Below, in pieces: positions 54,312 through 63,539 of a DNA stretch of 64,000 nt (positions are counted from its first letter, which is position 1; each line of letters opens with the position of its first letter). The stretch spans positions 1,054,001-1,118,000 of the forward strand of contig CAVXFK010000027.1 in assembly GCA_963761005.1 (NCBI GenBank), written 5' to 3'. This stretch comes from DASWJZ01 sp963761005 (GTDB lineage Bacteria > Pseudomonadota > Alphaproteobacteria > Rhizobiales > Afifellaceae). A program made the position numbers and the translations under genes. The notes beneath the pieces were generated by a model. The model was given only the letters and a program-made list of their open reading frames with translations. It had not been told where the DNA came from and made no database searches.

Positions 54312-54409
54312 GCGCGCCGATCTGACCCGAACCTTCAAGGCAGGGTCTTCCGGCCTGCTTCGCCTTCGGTTCGCGCGCGACTTTGCCTGGTCAGCCGCGT
54401 TCGCGGCCT

Positions 54410-54443
54410 TCCCAAGGGGTTCTTTGGGGGACAAGCCCCTGGG
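54410..54443 (+). terminator. Weak hairpin downstream of the RidA gene
   Basis: cccaagggg and cccctggg pair with a single bulged A around a 16-nt loop containing a further small stem. It lies 100 nt past the last gene of the operon. No T run follows, so termination is uncertain. The rest of 54312-54577 shows no gene. Confidence 0.3.
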
Positions 54444-54577
54444 TTGAAATATAGAAACGGTGCCGTCGCACGGTAACTTTTCGTCAAGAATTGATTTTCC
54501 CGGCTTTATTAAAGTCCGGATGTTTGCGAATTAGAGCGGGGGGAAGCCGAATTTGCCCGCAAAGAGGCAGAACTAGA

Positions 54578-56443
54578 GTGACAATCACAGAGCAAGGTTC
54601 CGAGGAGGGCTCGACCAGCGACCCCTTCAGGAAACGCGCCGTTGGCGGGTTCGGCATGCGGCCGACCGACATCGGCAATCCGGATTACTTCCACAAGGTC
54701 GTCGACTGCCAGTGGGCGTGTCCAACGCATACTCCGGTCCCCGAATATATCCGTCTCATCGCCGCCGGGCGCTACGGCGACGCCTATATGGTCAACTGGT
54801 ACTCGAACGTCTTCCCCGGGATTCTCGGCCGGACATGTGACCGACCGTGCGAGCCGGCCTGCCGGCGTAGGCGAGTCGAAGAAGAGCCGGTCGCCATCTG
54901 CCGCCTGAAACGCGTCGCCGCCGACAACAAGGATAACATCACCGGCCGCCTGCCGCACGCCGGCGAAGGCAATGGAAAGCGGGTGGCGCTGATTGGTGCC
55001 GGGCCGGCGTCATTGACCGTCGCACGCGATCTTGCGCCGCTCGGATATCAACTCACCTTGTTCGACTCCGATACGCGCGCCGGCGGGATGATCCGAAGCC
55101 AGATTCCGCGCTTCCGTTTGCCCGAGTCGGTCATCGACGAAGAGGTCGGCTACATCCTCGGAATGGGGGGGATCGAGACCCGCTTCGGAGAGCTTGTCGA
55201 TAGTCTCAAAGCCATCGTCGACGCGGGTTTCGATGCGATCTTCGTCGGCACCGGCGCGCCGCGCGGTCGTGACCTCCATATTCCGGGGCGCACTCAGGCC
55301 TCGGCCAACATCCACATCGGCATAGACTGGCTCTCCAGCGTTTCCTTCGAACACACCAACAAGATCGGTCGCCGCGTCATCGTGCTCGGCGGCGGCAACA
55401 CCGCGATGGACTGCTGTCGGACCTCGCGGCGGCTCGGCGGAGAGGACGTTAAGGTCATCGTGCGCTCCGGATTCGAGGAGATGAAGGCATCGCCCTGGGA
55501 GAAAGAGGACGCGATGCACGAGGGTATCCCGATCCTGAACTACCTCGTTCCCAAGGAATTCACTCACAACGCGGGAAAGCTGACTGGCGTCCGCTTCGAG
55601 AAGGTTGCGGCGCACTACGACGACAAGGGACGCCGGCGGCTGGAGCCGACGGGCGAGCCGGACGTGCACTTTGAATGCGACGACGTCTTGATCGCAATCG
55701 GTCAGGAGAATGCCTTTCCGTGGATTGAGCGCGATCTTGGCCTCGAGTTCGGCAGCGGAGGCATGCCGAAGGTCGATGCCGTGACACACCAGTCGACGCT
55801 CCCGCACGTCTTCTTCGGTGGCGACTCGGCGTTCGGCCCGAAGAACATCATCTGGGCGGTTGCGCACGGGCACGCGGCGGCGATCTCGATCGACAAGTAT
55901 TGCCAGGGGTCGGACGTGCACGAGCGCCCGCCTCCCCAGGTAACGCTGATCAGCCAGAAGATGGGCATCCACGAGTGGAGCTACGACAGCGCCATCACGC
56001 TCGATCAGCGAAAGAGAGTTCCGCTTCGGGAGCAGAAGATCGCGCTCGCCGACGTCAAGGCGGAGGTCGAACTCGGGTTCGATCGGTGGGTCGGCTACGA
56101 GGAAGCGCAGCGCTGCCTGAATTGCGATGTGCAGACGGTGTTCGCGACGCCGCTCTGCATTGAGTGTGACGCGTGCGTCGACATCTGCCCCATGGACTGC
56201 ATCACTTTCACGGAAAACGACGAGGAAACCGAGCTTCGCGCTCGGCTGACCGTGCCAGCTGAAAACCTGACGCAGGACCTCTATATCTCGAGTCCAGTGA
56301 AGACAGGCCGGATCATGGCCAAGGATGAGGACCTCTGCCTGCACTGCGGCCTTTGTGCCGAGCGCTGTCCGACGGGCGCGTGGGACATGCAGAAATTCCT
56401 GCTCGACATGACGCATGCGGCGGGTAGGAGCGGATGCTACTGA
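54578..56443 (+). CDS. GltD-like NADPH/FAD oxidoreductase with two ferredoxin clusters (KorC-like)
   Basis: 621 residues from GTG 54578. N-terminal GltD-type Fe-S helical domain (CQWACPTHTPVPEYI; CDRPCEPAC), FAD-binding ALIGAGPASLTVARDL, NADP-binding VIVLGGGNTAMDC, second FAD segment HVFFGGDSAFGPKNI, then two [4Fe-4S] motifs CIECDACVDICPMDC and CLHCGLCAERCP. It passes electrons between NADP(H) and ferredoxin-type clusters. It is followed after 16 nt by the alpha and beta subunits of a 2-oxoacid:ferredoxin oxidoreductase, an arrangement known from 2-oxoglutarate:NADP+ oxidoreductase (KorABC) of aromatic-degrading betaproteobacteria. That function is inferred here. Confidence 0.9.
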   Translation: MTITEQGSEEGSTSDPFRKRAVGGFGMRPTDIGNPDYFHKVVDCQWACPTHTPVPEYIRLIAAGRYGDAYMVNWYSNVFPGILGRTCDRPCEPACRRRRVEEEPVAICRLKRVAADNKDNITGRLPHAGEGNGKRVALIGAGPASLTVARDLAPLGYQLTLFDSDTRAGGMIRSQIPRFRLPESVIDEEVGYILGMGGIETRFGELVDSLKAIVDAGFDAIFVGTGAPRGRDLHIPGRTQASANIHIGIDWLSSVSFEHTNKIGRRVIVLGGGNTAMDCCRTSRRLGGEDVKVIVRSGFEEMKASPWEKEDAMHEGIPILNYLVPKEFTHNAGKLTGVRFEKVAAHYDDKGRRRLEPTGEPDVHFECDDVLIAIGQENAFPWIERDLGLEFGSGGMPKVDAVTHQSTLPHVFFGGDSAFGPKNIIWAVAHGHAAAISIDKYCQGSDVHERPPPQVTLISQKMGIHEWSYDSAITLDQRKRVPLREQKIALADVKAEVELGFDRWVGYEEAQRCLNCDVQTVFATPLCIECDACVDICPMDCITFTENDEETELRARLTVPAENLTQDLYISSPVKTGRIMAKDEDLCLHCGLCAERCPTGAWDMQKFLLDMTHAAGRSGCY

Positions 56444-56459
56444 TGAGCGGGTTTTGCCG

Positions 56460-58322
56460 ATGAACGCGCCCTTGCCGAGCGTCGCCGCGACGAGCGGGGT
56501 TCGCTTCAACGATTTCGTGGTGAAGTTTGCCAACGTCAACGGCTCCGGGTCGGCGTCGGCCAACCGGCTGTTCGCGCGTTCCATTTTCCGCATGGGGATT
56601 CCTGTCGCGTCACGCAACATTTTCCCATCGAATATCCAGGGCCTTCCAACCTGGTATGAGGTGCGCGTTTCGGAGGCCGGACACATCGGCCGGCGGGGCG
56701 GCGTCGACCTGATGGTCGCCATGAATCCGCAAACCTGGGCTGAGGATGTCGCCGAGACCGAGCCCGGCGGATATCTCTTTCACGATTCGACGCGACTAAT
56801 GCCGCCATCGAGCTTTCGCGACGACATAGCCGTCATCGGCATGCCGCTGACGGCGATCTCGAACGCTCGCTACAAGGACCCGCGCGAGCGCCAGCTTTTC
56901 AAGAACATCATCTATCTCGGCGCCCTCGCCGAGTTGCTCGGCATTGACGCCAAAGAAGTCGAGGCGCTGATCGGCGAGCAGTTCAAGGGCAAGGACAAGC
57001 TGATCCCGCCGAACATCGAAGCGCTCGGCATGGGACGCGAGCATGCCCGCGCCGAACTGGGTCCGATCAACCTCAAGGTCAGGCGGGCCGATGCCGTCGG
57101 TGACCGCATCCTCATCGACGGCAACAATGCTGCCGGCCTCGGCGCCGTCTACGGCGGCGCGACGGTAGCCGCTTGGTACCCGATCACGCCATCGACCGCG
57201 CTGGCGGAGGCGTTCGGAAAGTACTGCCGCAAGTTCCGCGTCGATCCTGTCACCGGCAGGAACCGCTATGCCATTGTGCAGGCCGAGGACGAGCTAGCCG
57301 CGATTGGCATCGTGATCGGCGCGACATGGAACGGCGCGCGCGCGTTCACCGCGACCGCAGGCCCGGGTATTTCACTGATGCAGGAATTTCTCGGCCTCGC
57401 CTACTTCGCCGAGATTCCGGCCGTGATCTTCGATGTTCAGCGCGGCGGACCATCGACCGGGATGCCGACGCGGACGCAGCAGTCCGACATTCTCTCGGCA
57501 GCCTACGCTTCGCACGGCGACACCAAGCACGTGCTCCTGTTCCCAGAGGATCCCCGCGAGTGCTTCGAATTCGCAGCGATGGCATTTGATCTCGCTGACC
57601 GGCTTCAGACGCCGATTTTCGTGATGCTCGACCTCGACATCGGGATGAACGAGTGGCTCTGCAAGCCGCTTGCCTGGGACGATGGCAGGCATTTCGACCG
57701 AGGCAAGGTGCTGACGGCAGCGGAACTCGATAGAGGACGGGAGTTCGGGCGCTATCTCGACATCGATGGCGACGGTATTGCCTACCGCACCGTTCCGGGC
57801 ACCCACCCCGACAAGGGCGCATTCTTCACACGTGGTACGTCGCACAACCGCTACGCCCGATATAGCGAGGCGGGAGCCGACTACGTCGACGACATGGAAC
57901 GGCTGCTCAGGAAGTTCGAGACGGCGAAGGCTCTCGTTCCCGCTCCCGTGGAAAGGAAGTCGCAGCAACCGACGCGGTATGGCGTGATCTACTTCGGCTC
58001 GACCACGCCTTCGATGCAGGAGGCGATGAAGGCTCTCGCCGCTGAAGACATTCATCTCGACATGCTTCGCGTGCGCGCGTTTCCGTTTGCCGATGCAGTC
58101 GTAGATTTCGTTTTGGCGCATGATCGCGTCTTCGTTGTCGAGCAGAACCGGGATGCCCAGCTTCGTGCTTTGCTTGTCAACGAGTGCGAGCTCGATCCGG
58201 CGCGGCTCGTCAAGATACTGCACTACGACGGGACACCGATCACGGCACGCTTCATCCGGAAGGCGATCGCCAAACAGTGGCGCGCGCTTACCGGGCTCAC
58301 GCAGAAGGACGCCGCGGAATGA
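56460..58322 (+). CDS. korA: 2-oxoacid:ferredoxin oxidoreductase alpha subunit (gamma-alpha fused, KorA type)
   Basis: 620 residues. Residues about 15-190 are the gamma domain (NVNGSGSASANRLFARSIFRMGI, then a CoA-binding fold), followed by the pyrimidine-binding alpha domain (DGNNAAGLGAVYGGATVAAWYPITPSTALAE, YAIVQAEDELAAIGIVIGA, GPGISLMQEFLGLA) and a C-terminal transketolase-C-like domain. It oxidatively decarboxylates a 2-oxoacid, most likely 2-oxoglutarate, with CoA. ATG 56460; overlaps korB by 4 nt. Confidence 0.93.
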   Translation: MNAPLPSVAATSGVRFNDFVVKFANVNGSGSASANRLFARSIFRMGIPVASRNIFPSNIQGLPTWYEVRVSEAGHIGRRGGVDLMVAMNPQTWAEDVAETEPGGYLFHDSTRLMPPSSFRDDIAVIGMPLTAISNARYKDPRERQLFKNIIYLGALAELLGIDAKEVEALIGEQFKGKDKLIPPNIEALGMGREHARAELGPINLKVRRADAVGDRILIDGNNAAGLGAVYGGATVAAWYPITPSTALAEAFGKYCRKFRVDPVTGRNRYAIVQAEDELAAIGIVIGATWNGARAFTATAGPGISLMQEFLGLAYFAEIPAVIFDVQRGGPSTGMPTRTQQSDILSAAYASHGDTKHVLLFPEDPRECFEFAAMAFDLADRLQTPIFVMLDLDIGMNEWLCKPLAWDDGRHFDRGKVLTAAELDRGREFGRYLDIDGDGIAYRTVPGTHPDKGAFFTRGTSHNRYARYSEAGADYVDDMERLLRKFETAKALVPAPVERKSQQPTRYGVIYFGSTTPSMQEAMKALAAEDIHLDMLRVRAFPFADAVVDFVLAHDRVFVVEQNRDAQLRALLVNECELDPARLVKILHYDGTPITARFIRKAIAKQWRALTGLTQKDAAE

Positions 58323-59374
58323 CCTACGTCCTCAAACCTAAGTTTCACCATCCCGATCTGCCCAAGAACAAGCTCGGCTTTACCCACCGCGACTACGAAG
58401 GGCGTGTCTCGACGCTCTGCGCCGGGTGCGGGCACGATTCGATATCGTCGGCGATCATCCAGGCATGCTTCGAACTCGATTTGCCGCCGCACCTTGTGGC
58501 CAAAATGTCGGGGATCGGGTGTTCTTCGAAGACACCGACCTATTTCCTCGGCCAAAGCCACGGCTTCAACAGCGTCCACGGCCGCATGCCGACCATTGCA
58601 ACCGGCGCCAATCTCGCCAACCGCGACCTCATCTATCTGGGCGTTTCCGGTGACGGAGATTCCGCCTCGATCGGCCTTGGGCACTTCGCCCATTGCCTGC
58701 GCCGCGGGGTCAAGATGGTCTATATCGTCGAGAACAACGGCGTCTACGGCCTGACCAAGGGACAGTTTTCAGCGACCGCCGATCCGGGCTCGATATCGAA
58801 GGGCGGTGTCGGGAACGACGACGAGCCGATCGACCTCGTATCGATGGCGATCCTGCTCGGCGCGACCTATGTCGGGCGGAGCTTTTCCGGCGACAAGCGG
58901 CAACTCGTGCCTCTCATCAAGGGCGCGATCGAACATCAAGGCATCGCCTTTCTCGACGTGATCAGCCCATGCGTCGCCTTCAACAATCATCCGGGCTCGA
59001 CCAAGAGCTTCGACTATGTGCGCGAACACAACGAAGCGGTGAACGCACTGGACGTCATGATTCCACGCCAAGAAATCATCGCGGAATATGCGAACGGATC
59101 GACAACCGATGTCATGCAGCACGACGGATCGATCATTCGATTGCACAAGATCGACGAGAGCTACGATCCGACCGATCGTCTGGCGGCGATGGCCTTCCTC
59201 CAGGAGCGGCGCGCAGCCGGTGAAATCGTGACGGGCCTCCTCCACATCAAGGAAGGCACCCGCGATCTCAATGACCGGCTGAAGACCGTCGACGTTCCTC
59301 TCAATTCACTGAGCGATAGGGAGCTTTGTCCCGGCTCCGAAGCGATCGAACTGATCAACCAACAACTGCGGTAG
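58319..59374 (+). CDS. korB: 2-oxoacid:ferredoxin oxidoreductase beta subunit (KorB type)
   Basis: 351 residues. TPP and Mg site GDGDSASIGLGHFAH with GDGD at 111-114 and NN at 139-140. The [4Fe-4S] ligands fit C34-x2-C37, C68 and C218 (SPCVAF). This is the thiamine-diphosphate half of the enzyme; the cluster takes the electrons to the ferredoxin-like domains of the flavin subunit encoded upstream. Start ATG 58319 overlaps korA. Last gene of the three-gene operon; a hairpin follows. Confidence 0.94.
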   Translation: MTYVLKPKFHHPDLPKNKLGFTHRDYEGRVSTLCAGCGHDSISSAIIQACFELDLPPHLVAKMSGIGCSSKTPTYFLGQSHGFNSVHGRMPTIATGANLANRDLIYLGVSGDGDSASIGLGHFAHCLRRGVKMVYIVENNGVYGLTKGQFSATADPGSISKGGVGNDDEPIDLVSMAILLGATYVGRSFSGDKRQLVPLIKGAIEHQGIAFLDVISPCVAFNNHPGSTKSFDYVREHNEAVNALDVMIPRQEIIAEYANGSTTDVMQHDGSIIRLHKIDESYDPTDRLAAMAFLQERRAAGEIVTGLLHIKEGTRDLNDRLKTVDVPLNSLSDRELCPGSEAIELINQQLR

Positions 59375-59447
59375 GTTCGATTTCGCAGAGCGCCCGAAGG
59401 GGCGAAGCAGGGACCTTTCACCTTTTGCGGCTTGGTACTGATTCAGA

Positions 59448-59484
59448 CGCAGAGGAGCCGATACGTCCCTCGGCATCCTCTGCG
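59448..59484. terminator. Long hairpin between convergent korB and GYD genes
   Basis: cgcagagga-gccga and tcggc-a-tcctctgcg form a 9+5 bp stem with one bulged base and an 8-nt loop. It sits in the 184-nt gap between two convergent genes, the place for a two-way terminator, although neither side has a clear T run. Confidence 0.5.
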
Positions 59485-59558
59485 CTGCAATTCCTCGCGC
59501 TGGCCGGCATATCGAGCTTTTTGGACCGGCGCGTGGATCTTGTCGGGCAGCCAGCCTG

Positions 59559-59849
59559 CTAAAGAGAGCCAATAATCTTGCGATAGGCCGTCTCGTCAAA
59601 CGCCTTCAGCGTTGTGGTGCGGATGTGGCCGCCGGCGGCGCTCTTGAGTGCGAAATTGGCTGCAGCCTCGTCGTTTGGCATTTCGAGAACGACGATCAAG
59701 TCATAGGCACCCATGGTCATGTAGAGTTGCTGCATCTCGCCTCCCAGCTGCTTGGCAAGACCGCGCGCAAGGTCCGCACGGGCAGGCAACTCCTTGATCT
59801 CCCTCACTCCCCTTTCCGTCCAATTGATGAGCGCAATGTATTTCGCCAT
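59559..59849 (-). CDS. GYD-domain protein
   Basis: 96 residues. Starts MAKYIALINWTERGVREIKEL and has the GAYDLIVVLEMPNDEAA segment of the GYD family (small dimeric ferredoxin-fold proteins of unknown function, often annotated GYD domain). ATG 59849 has GGGAGGAA 4 nt upstream; a longer frame to 60047 has no support. It may be a monooxygenase-like or sensory protein; nothing in the context fixes a role. Confidence 0.88.
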   Translation of the reverse strand: MAKYIALINWTERGVREIKELPARADLARGLAKQLGGEMQQLYMTMGAYDLIVVLEMPNDEAAANFALKSAAGGHIRTTTLKAFDETAYRKIIGSL

Positions 59850-60004
59850 GTGTTCCTCCCTTAGCCGGGCGGCCATTCGGCCTCGCCACCGTGCGGAAGG
59901 TAGCCCGCCGTGCCGGAGAAATCGACTGGACCCGGCACGATGGTCTTGCCTCGTCGGCCAAGACCCCGGTAGCGTCCGGGCCAACGTGACTTGGCTTGTT
60001 CCAG

Positions 60005-62017
60005 ATGGCCGCTGTGATCCCTGAAATTCACCGAGGCGACCAGTCACAACCCGGCGCCATTATCTTCGAGAGCTATGCCTGGGCAGATGCCACGGAGATC
60101 GCCGGGAAGATCAGGGAGTCGCTCCAGGCGGCAGGCTTTCAAGTCTGGCTCGACCGAGACTATGTGAAGCTTGACGAGCAGGATTTCTGGACGCCGCTGC
60201 AGACGGCTCTTGAGAGCTGCAAGCTCGTGGTCGCGCTGCTCAGCCCGCATTCCGTTCGGCTGACGGGCGACATGGCGAAGGCGGAGGAGATCAGCATTTG
60301 CCACAACGAGCTGATCCTCGCGGTGCGCATGAAGAAAGCGGTGATTTCGGTCACCGTGGTCGACTGCGAGCCGCCGCTTTCGATCAACCACTATGAGCCG
60401 ATCGACCTGACGAACTGGCAGAGCTCGCCAACGGCCTACGAGGAGGGGTTCGAGCAAGTTCTACATTGGGTCCGCGAGGGCCTTGCCGACCGCCGTCGCT
60501 ATCGGATCTTCGTCGACAACCTGTCGCGGGATCGACTGTCGTTCCCGGAGGAGCAGACCGCAGCGCTCGGCTTTGTCGGCCGCGACTGGGTGATGACGCG
60601 TCTCGACGACTGGCTGGCAAGCGACAGCCGTTGTCTCCTCGTGGAGGCTGAACCGGGAAGCGGCAAGACGGCATTGGCAGCTGAGCTTTTGCGGCGCAAT
60701 CCCGGCGACCGCATCCTGGCCTACCACTTCTGCAATTCGCAGCGGGAGGACACGGTCGATCCGCGGCGGTTCATCCGCTCGCTCGCCGCGATGCTGTGCG
60801 GAACCGTGCCCGCCTATCGAGCACGCTTACGGAGCAGCGAAGACATTGTGAGGGCACTAAAGAGTGACGGCCGGGCAAGCACCATGCTGTGGCAAGGCAT
60901 ACTGGAGCCGCTGAGCGCGACGACCATGGACGGCCCACGCTACATCGTTGTCGACGCGCTCGACGAGGCCGTCGAGACTGCCGCGCCCGGCGGGACATCT
61001 ATCCCACGACTGTTGTCGGAGGCGATGCCCATGTTCCCGCGATGGCTCAAGCTCATGGCGACGTCACGCCCGCACGATCGCGTGTTGCCGCTCTTTCAGT
61101 CCGCCGAAGAATGCCGCCTCGGCGAATCAGTTGGTAAGCAGCGGGAGGACCTGCGCAGCTATCTCGGCAAGCGTCTCTCCGCACCAAAGCTCGACGCAAC
61201 TCTCGCCGGCAGCAGCGCGACGCGCGGCCGGACTCTCGATGCTTTGGCTGAACGGAGCGCCGGCAACTTCCGCTATGCCGAAATGGTGCTCGACGAGTTG
61301 TCCGCCGGCACTCTCGCCGCGGATGAGATCGACCGTCTACCGAAATCGCTTGCCGGCCTCTATCACAACCGTGCCGAAGCGCGGTTTCCCGACGCACAGG
61401 GCTACGGTGACGCGCGACTCCTTCTCAGCGTCTTGCTTGCGGCACGAGAGCCGCTGACCCGATCTCAGTTGGCTTCGATCAGCGGTCTCGACGGGGAGGG
61501 TGTGCTGCTGCCGGTCCTCCGCAAGCTCAGCTGTTTTATCGTCTGGGAACCCGACCTCGGCGAGGGGGGCGTCTATCGGATCGCGCACAAGTCGATCGGC
61601 GACTGGTTTATCACGCCGCCGCGCGGCTTCGACCGTTTCAAGGTGGACATCGTGTTAGGTCGCGAGCGGATACTGGCGCACTGCCGTGGCTGGGCGATTC
61701 ATCGCGAACCGTATTCGTTGCGACATCTCATTGCGCATCTCTTGGAGGGTGGCTTCCGGGACGAAGCGCTGGCGTTGGTTCGCGATGGATTCTTCGACAA
61801 GCGCTCCAGCCAAGGGGATTCGGGCAGCGATCTCGACGATGCCCGTGGATTGACGCTGGCGCTGGTTGAGGAGGGCAACGAGGCCGCCATTCTCGAATTG
61901 GCGAAGACCGAGAACGTCCGCCAGAGAGACGGGGTGGCCGCCGGTCTGCTCGCTGCGGAGCCTTCCGCCGACAACTTCGTCGGCCGTGTCGTTGCGGAGC
62001 TGTTGAGCGTGCGTTGA
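60005..62017 (+). CDS. TIR-domain STAND NTPase
   Basis: 670 residues from ATG 60005 (TTG 59996 also possible; no clear ribosome site). Residues about 15-155 form a TIR domain: IIFESYAWADA, FQVWLDRDYV, CKLVVALLSPHSV and SICHNELILAV, where E102 is the likely NADase glutamate. Residues about 190-440 are a NACHT-like STAND ATPase: Walker A AEPGSGKT (215-222), Walker B YIVVDALDE (313-321) and sensor-like MATSRPHD, followed by a winged-helix-like region. TIR-STAND proteins act in bacterial antiphage and cell-death responses, depleting NAD+ when a sensor is triggered. Here the sensor part seems to be in the next, overlapping gene. Function inferred from domains. Confidence 0.85.
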   Translation: MAAVIPEIHRGDQSQPGAIIFESYAWADATEIAGKIRESLQAAGFQVWLDRDYVKLDEQDFWTPLQTALESCKLVVALLSPHSVRLTGDMAKAEEISICHNELILAVRMKKAVISVTVVDCEPPLSINHYEPIDLTNWQSSPTAYEEGFEQVLHWVREGLADRRRYRIFVDNLSRDRLSFPEEQTAALGFVGRDWVMTRLDDWLASDSRCLLVEAEPGSGKTALAAELLRRNPGDRILAYHFCNSQREDTVDPRRFIRSLAAMLCGTVPAYRARLRSSEDIVRALKSDGRASTMLWQGILEPLSATTMDGPRYIVVDALDEAVETAAPGGTSIPRLLSEAMPMFPRWLKLMATSRPHDRVLPLFQSAEECRLGESVGKQREDLRSYLGKRLSAPKLDATLAGSSATRGRTLDALAERSAGNFRYAEMVLDELSAGTLAADEIDRLPKSLAGLYHNRAEARFPDAQGYGDARLLLSVLLAAREPLTRSQLASISGLDGEGVLLPVLRKLSCFIVWEPDLGEGGVYRIAHKSIGDWFITPPRGFDRFKVDIVLGRERILAHCRGWAIHREPYSLRHLIAHLLEGGFRDEALALVRDGFFDKRSSQGDSGSDLDDARGLTLALVEEGNEAAILELAKTENVRQRDGVAAGLLAAEPSADNFVGRVVAELLSVR

Positions 62018-63456
62018 AGTCCATGCCGCACAAACCCTCCGCAGCGGTCCTCAATGCGCGCTACGTCGCGATCCGCACGGCCGAAGCCAAAGGCCTCACC
62101 GATCAGCTGCTGGTGGCGGCGCGCGACCGGACGCCCGGCGTCAGGCGCCTGCTCATGCCGATGCTCTACCGCTTCTGGTATCGCGAGCGCGAAGCGGGTT
62201 GGAACATGCTGGTGACGATCGGCGGGGACATCATCCGCTTTCCCGGCGTGCCCGACGCTTTCGCCACCGAGACGTTTGCCGAGTTCTCGCTGGCGGTTCT
62301 GAACGGCTGCCGCGGCGATCGTCATGAGCTCGATCGCTTGGCTTCAATCTGGCGCGTCCAGATGGAAAGAGTCCTTTCGACACCGCTCGCCAGGATTCTG
62401 GGGCGCGGCCCAACGCTTAGACTGCTGGCACGGCCCGTGGCCGGGGTGTTGCGACGGCAGCCGGCTTACCAGCCGCTCAATTTCCAGGAGCTTAGCGTGA
62501 CATTTGCGCGCCCGGACAGTTTTCGACGGGCATGGCATGCCGGGCTTGCCTGCCTCGAACATCCCGATCGAGGCGTTGGCGCGATCGCCGAGATACTGAG
62601 CCAGAAGGATTTGTCCTTCGACCTCTACCTGATGCTGCTTGGCGAGCGCGCGCTGACCTACCATGGCGTGAAGGTCGATCCGGCCGCAACATTCGCCTTG
62701 CTGGAACAGCTCTTTCGTGATGGCTGCCCCTGGTTCCAGCAATCCGTGATCTACATTCTCTACCATATGCTGCACCGCGCGCCGGCAGTCGACGACAAGG
62801 ACCTCGATCGCTACGCCGCAATCGCCGAAGATTTCTTCATTTCCGATGGTTGGCGAATGCGAACGTCGGTCGCGGAATACAATTTTGCCAGTCACCTGCG
62901 ATGGCCGGAGATCGTCCTCGACCAGCACCGTCCGGGGGCAGCGCCGCGCGTCTTGCCGCGCCTTATGGAGCGGGCCGTAGCTGCCGGCAACGCAGACGAG
63001 ATCGAGGGGCTGTTCACTGCAATCGACTCAATCGCGTTCGCCCACGGACACGCCCCGCTCGCGTTGAAGCTGTTGGAACGGAGCGCCGAGATCGGCGGCG
63101 CGACGGTCGAAGAGCGCGTTTTGAAGAGCCTGGCCACGGTGTGGCTGCAGGATCAATCGCTGGTGGACGCGTTCCTTGAGGAGCATCGGAACCTGGCAAG
63201 ACTTCGCTCCAAGGTCGGGGGCGTCGAGCCGGCGATCCGCGAAGAAGACATGCCGACGCTGCTCGACGGGCTCACGGCAGAGCTGATCGTGAGCTCCGAT
63301 TATTTCCGGCAGCGCGTGTGCGACGCTTTCCGCCGCGCTGCCGGCGCGCGAACCGTTGCGGAATTCCTGGTGCAGATATTGGAGTGGATGCGCGACGAAT
63401 TTAGCCAAATGGCGAGGCGTAACCCGATAGCGACAGCCGACGGGAAGATGAAATAG
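62014..63456 (+). CDS. Hypothetical all-helical protein coupled to the TIR-STAND gene
   Basis: 480 residues from TTG 62014, which overlaps the TIR-STAND stop (TTGA); ATG 62023 gives 477. I recognise no family. The sequence is rich in Leu/Ala helices with regular spacing and resembles a HEAT/TPR-type repeat solenoid (for example LVAARDRTPGVRRLLMPML; GVGAIAEILSQKDLSFDLYLML; RVLPRLMERAVAAGNADEIEGLF). No membrane span or signal. The frame offset from the upstream gene is +2, not what a one-base insertion would produce, so they look like two translationally coupled genes. It may be the sensor or partner of the TIR-STAND protein. Confidence 0.7.
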   Translation: MKSMPHKPSAAVLNARYVAIRTAEAKGLTDQLLVAARDRTPGVRRLLMPMLYRFWYREREAGWNMLVTIGGDIIRFPGVPDAFATETFAEFSLAVLNGCRGDRHELDRLASIWRVQMERVLSTPLARILGRGPTLRLLARPVAGVLRRQPAYQPLNFQELSVTFARPDSFRRAWHAGLACLEHPDRGVGAIAEILSQKDLSFDLYLMLLGERALTYHGVKVDPAATFALLEQLFRDGCPWFQQSVIYILYHMLHRAPAVDDKDLDRYAAIAEDFFISDGWRMRTSVAEYNFASHLRWPEIVLDQHRPGAAPRVLPRLMERAVAAGNADEIEGLFTAIDSIAFAHGHAPLALKLLERSAEIGGATVEERVLKSLATVWLQDQSLVDAFLEEHRNLARLRSKVGGVEPAIREEDMPTLLDGLTAELIVSSDYFRQRVCDAFRRAAGARTVAEFLVQILEWMRDEFSQMARRNPIATADGKMK

Positions 63457-63539
63457 GCGTTCCAAGGCGATGTTGCGGAAATCCGGGTGACGACCGGGGG
63501 TGCGTGTGCATCATGGTCACTCCGAGGTATGCTTAGGTA

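Noticed and set aside
55010..56722. 570-codon minus-strand frame opposite the GltD-like gene
   Set aside because: Antisense shadow; the plus strand carries the Fe-S and FAD motifs.
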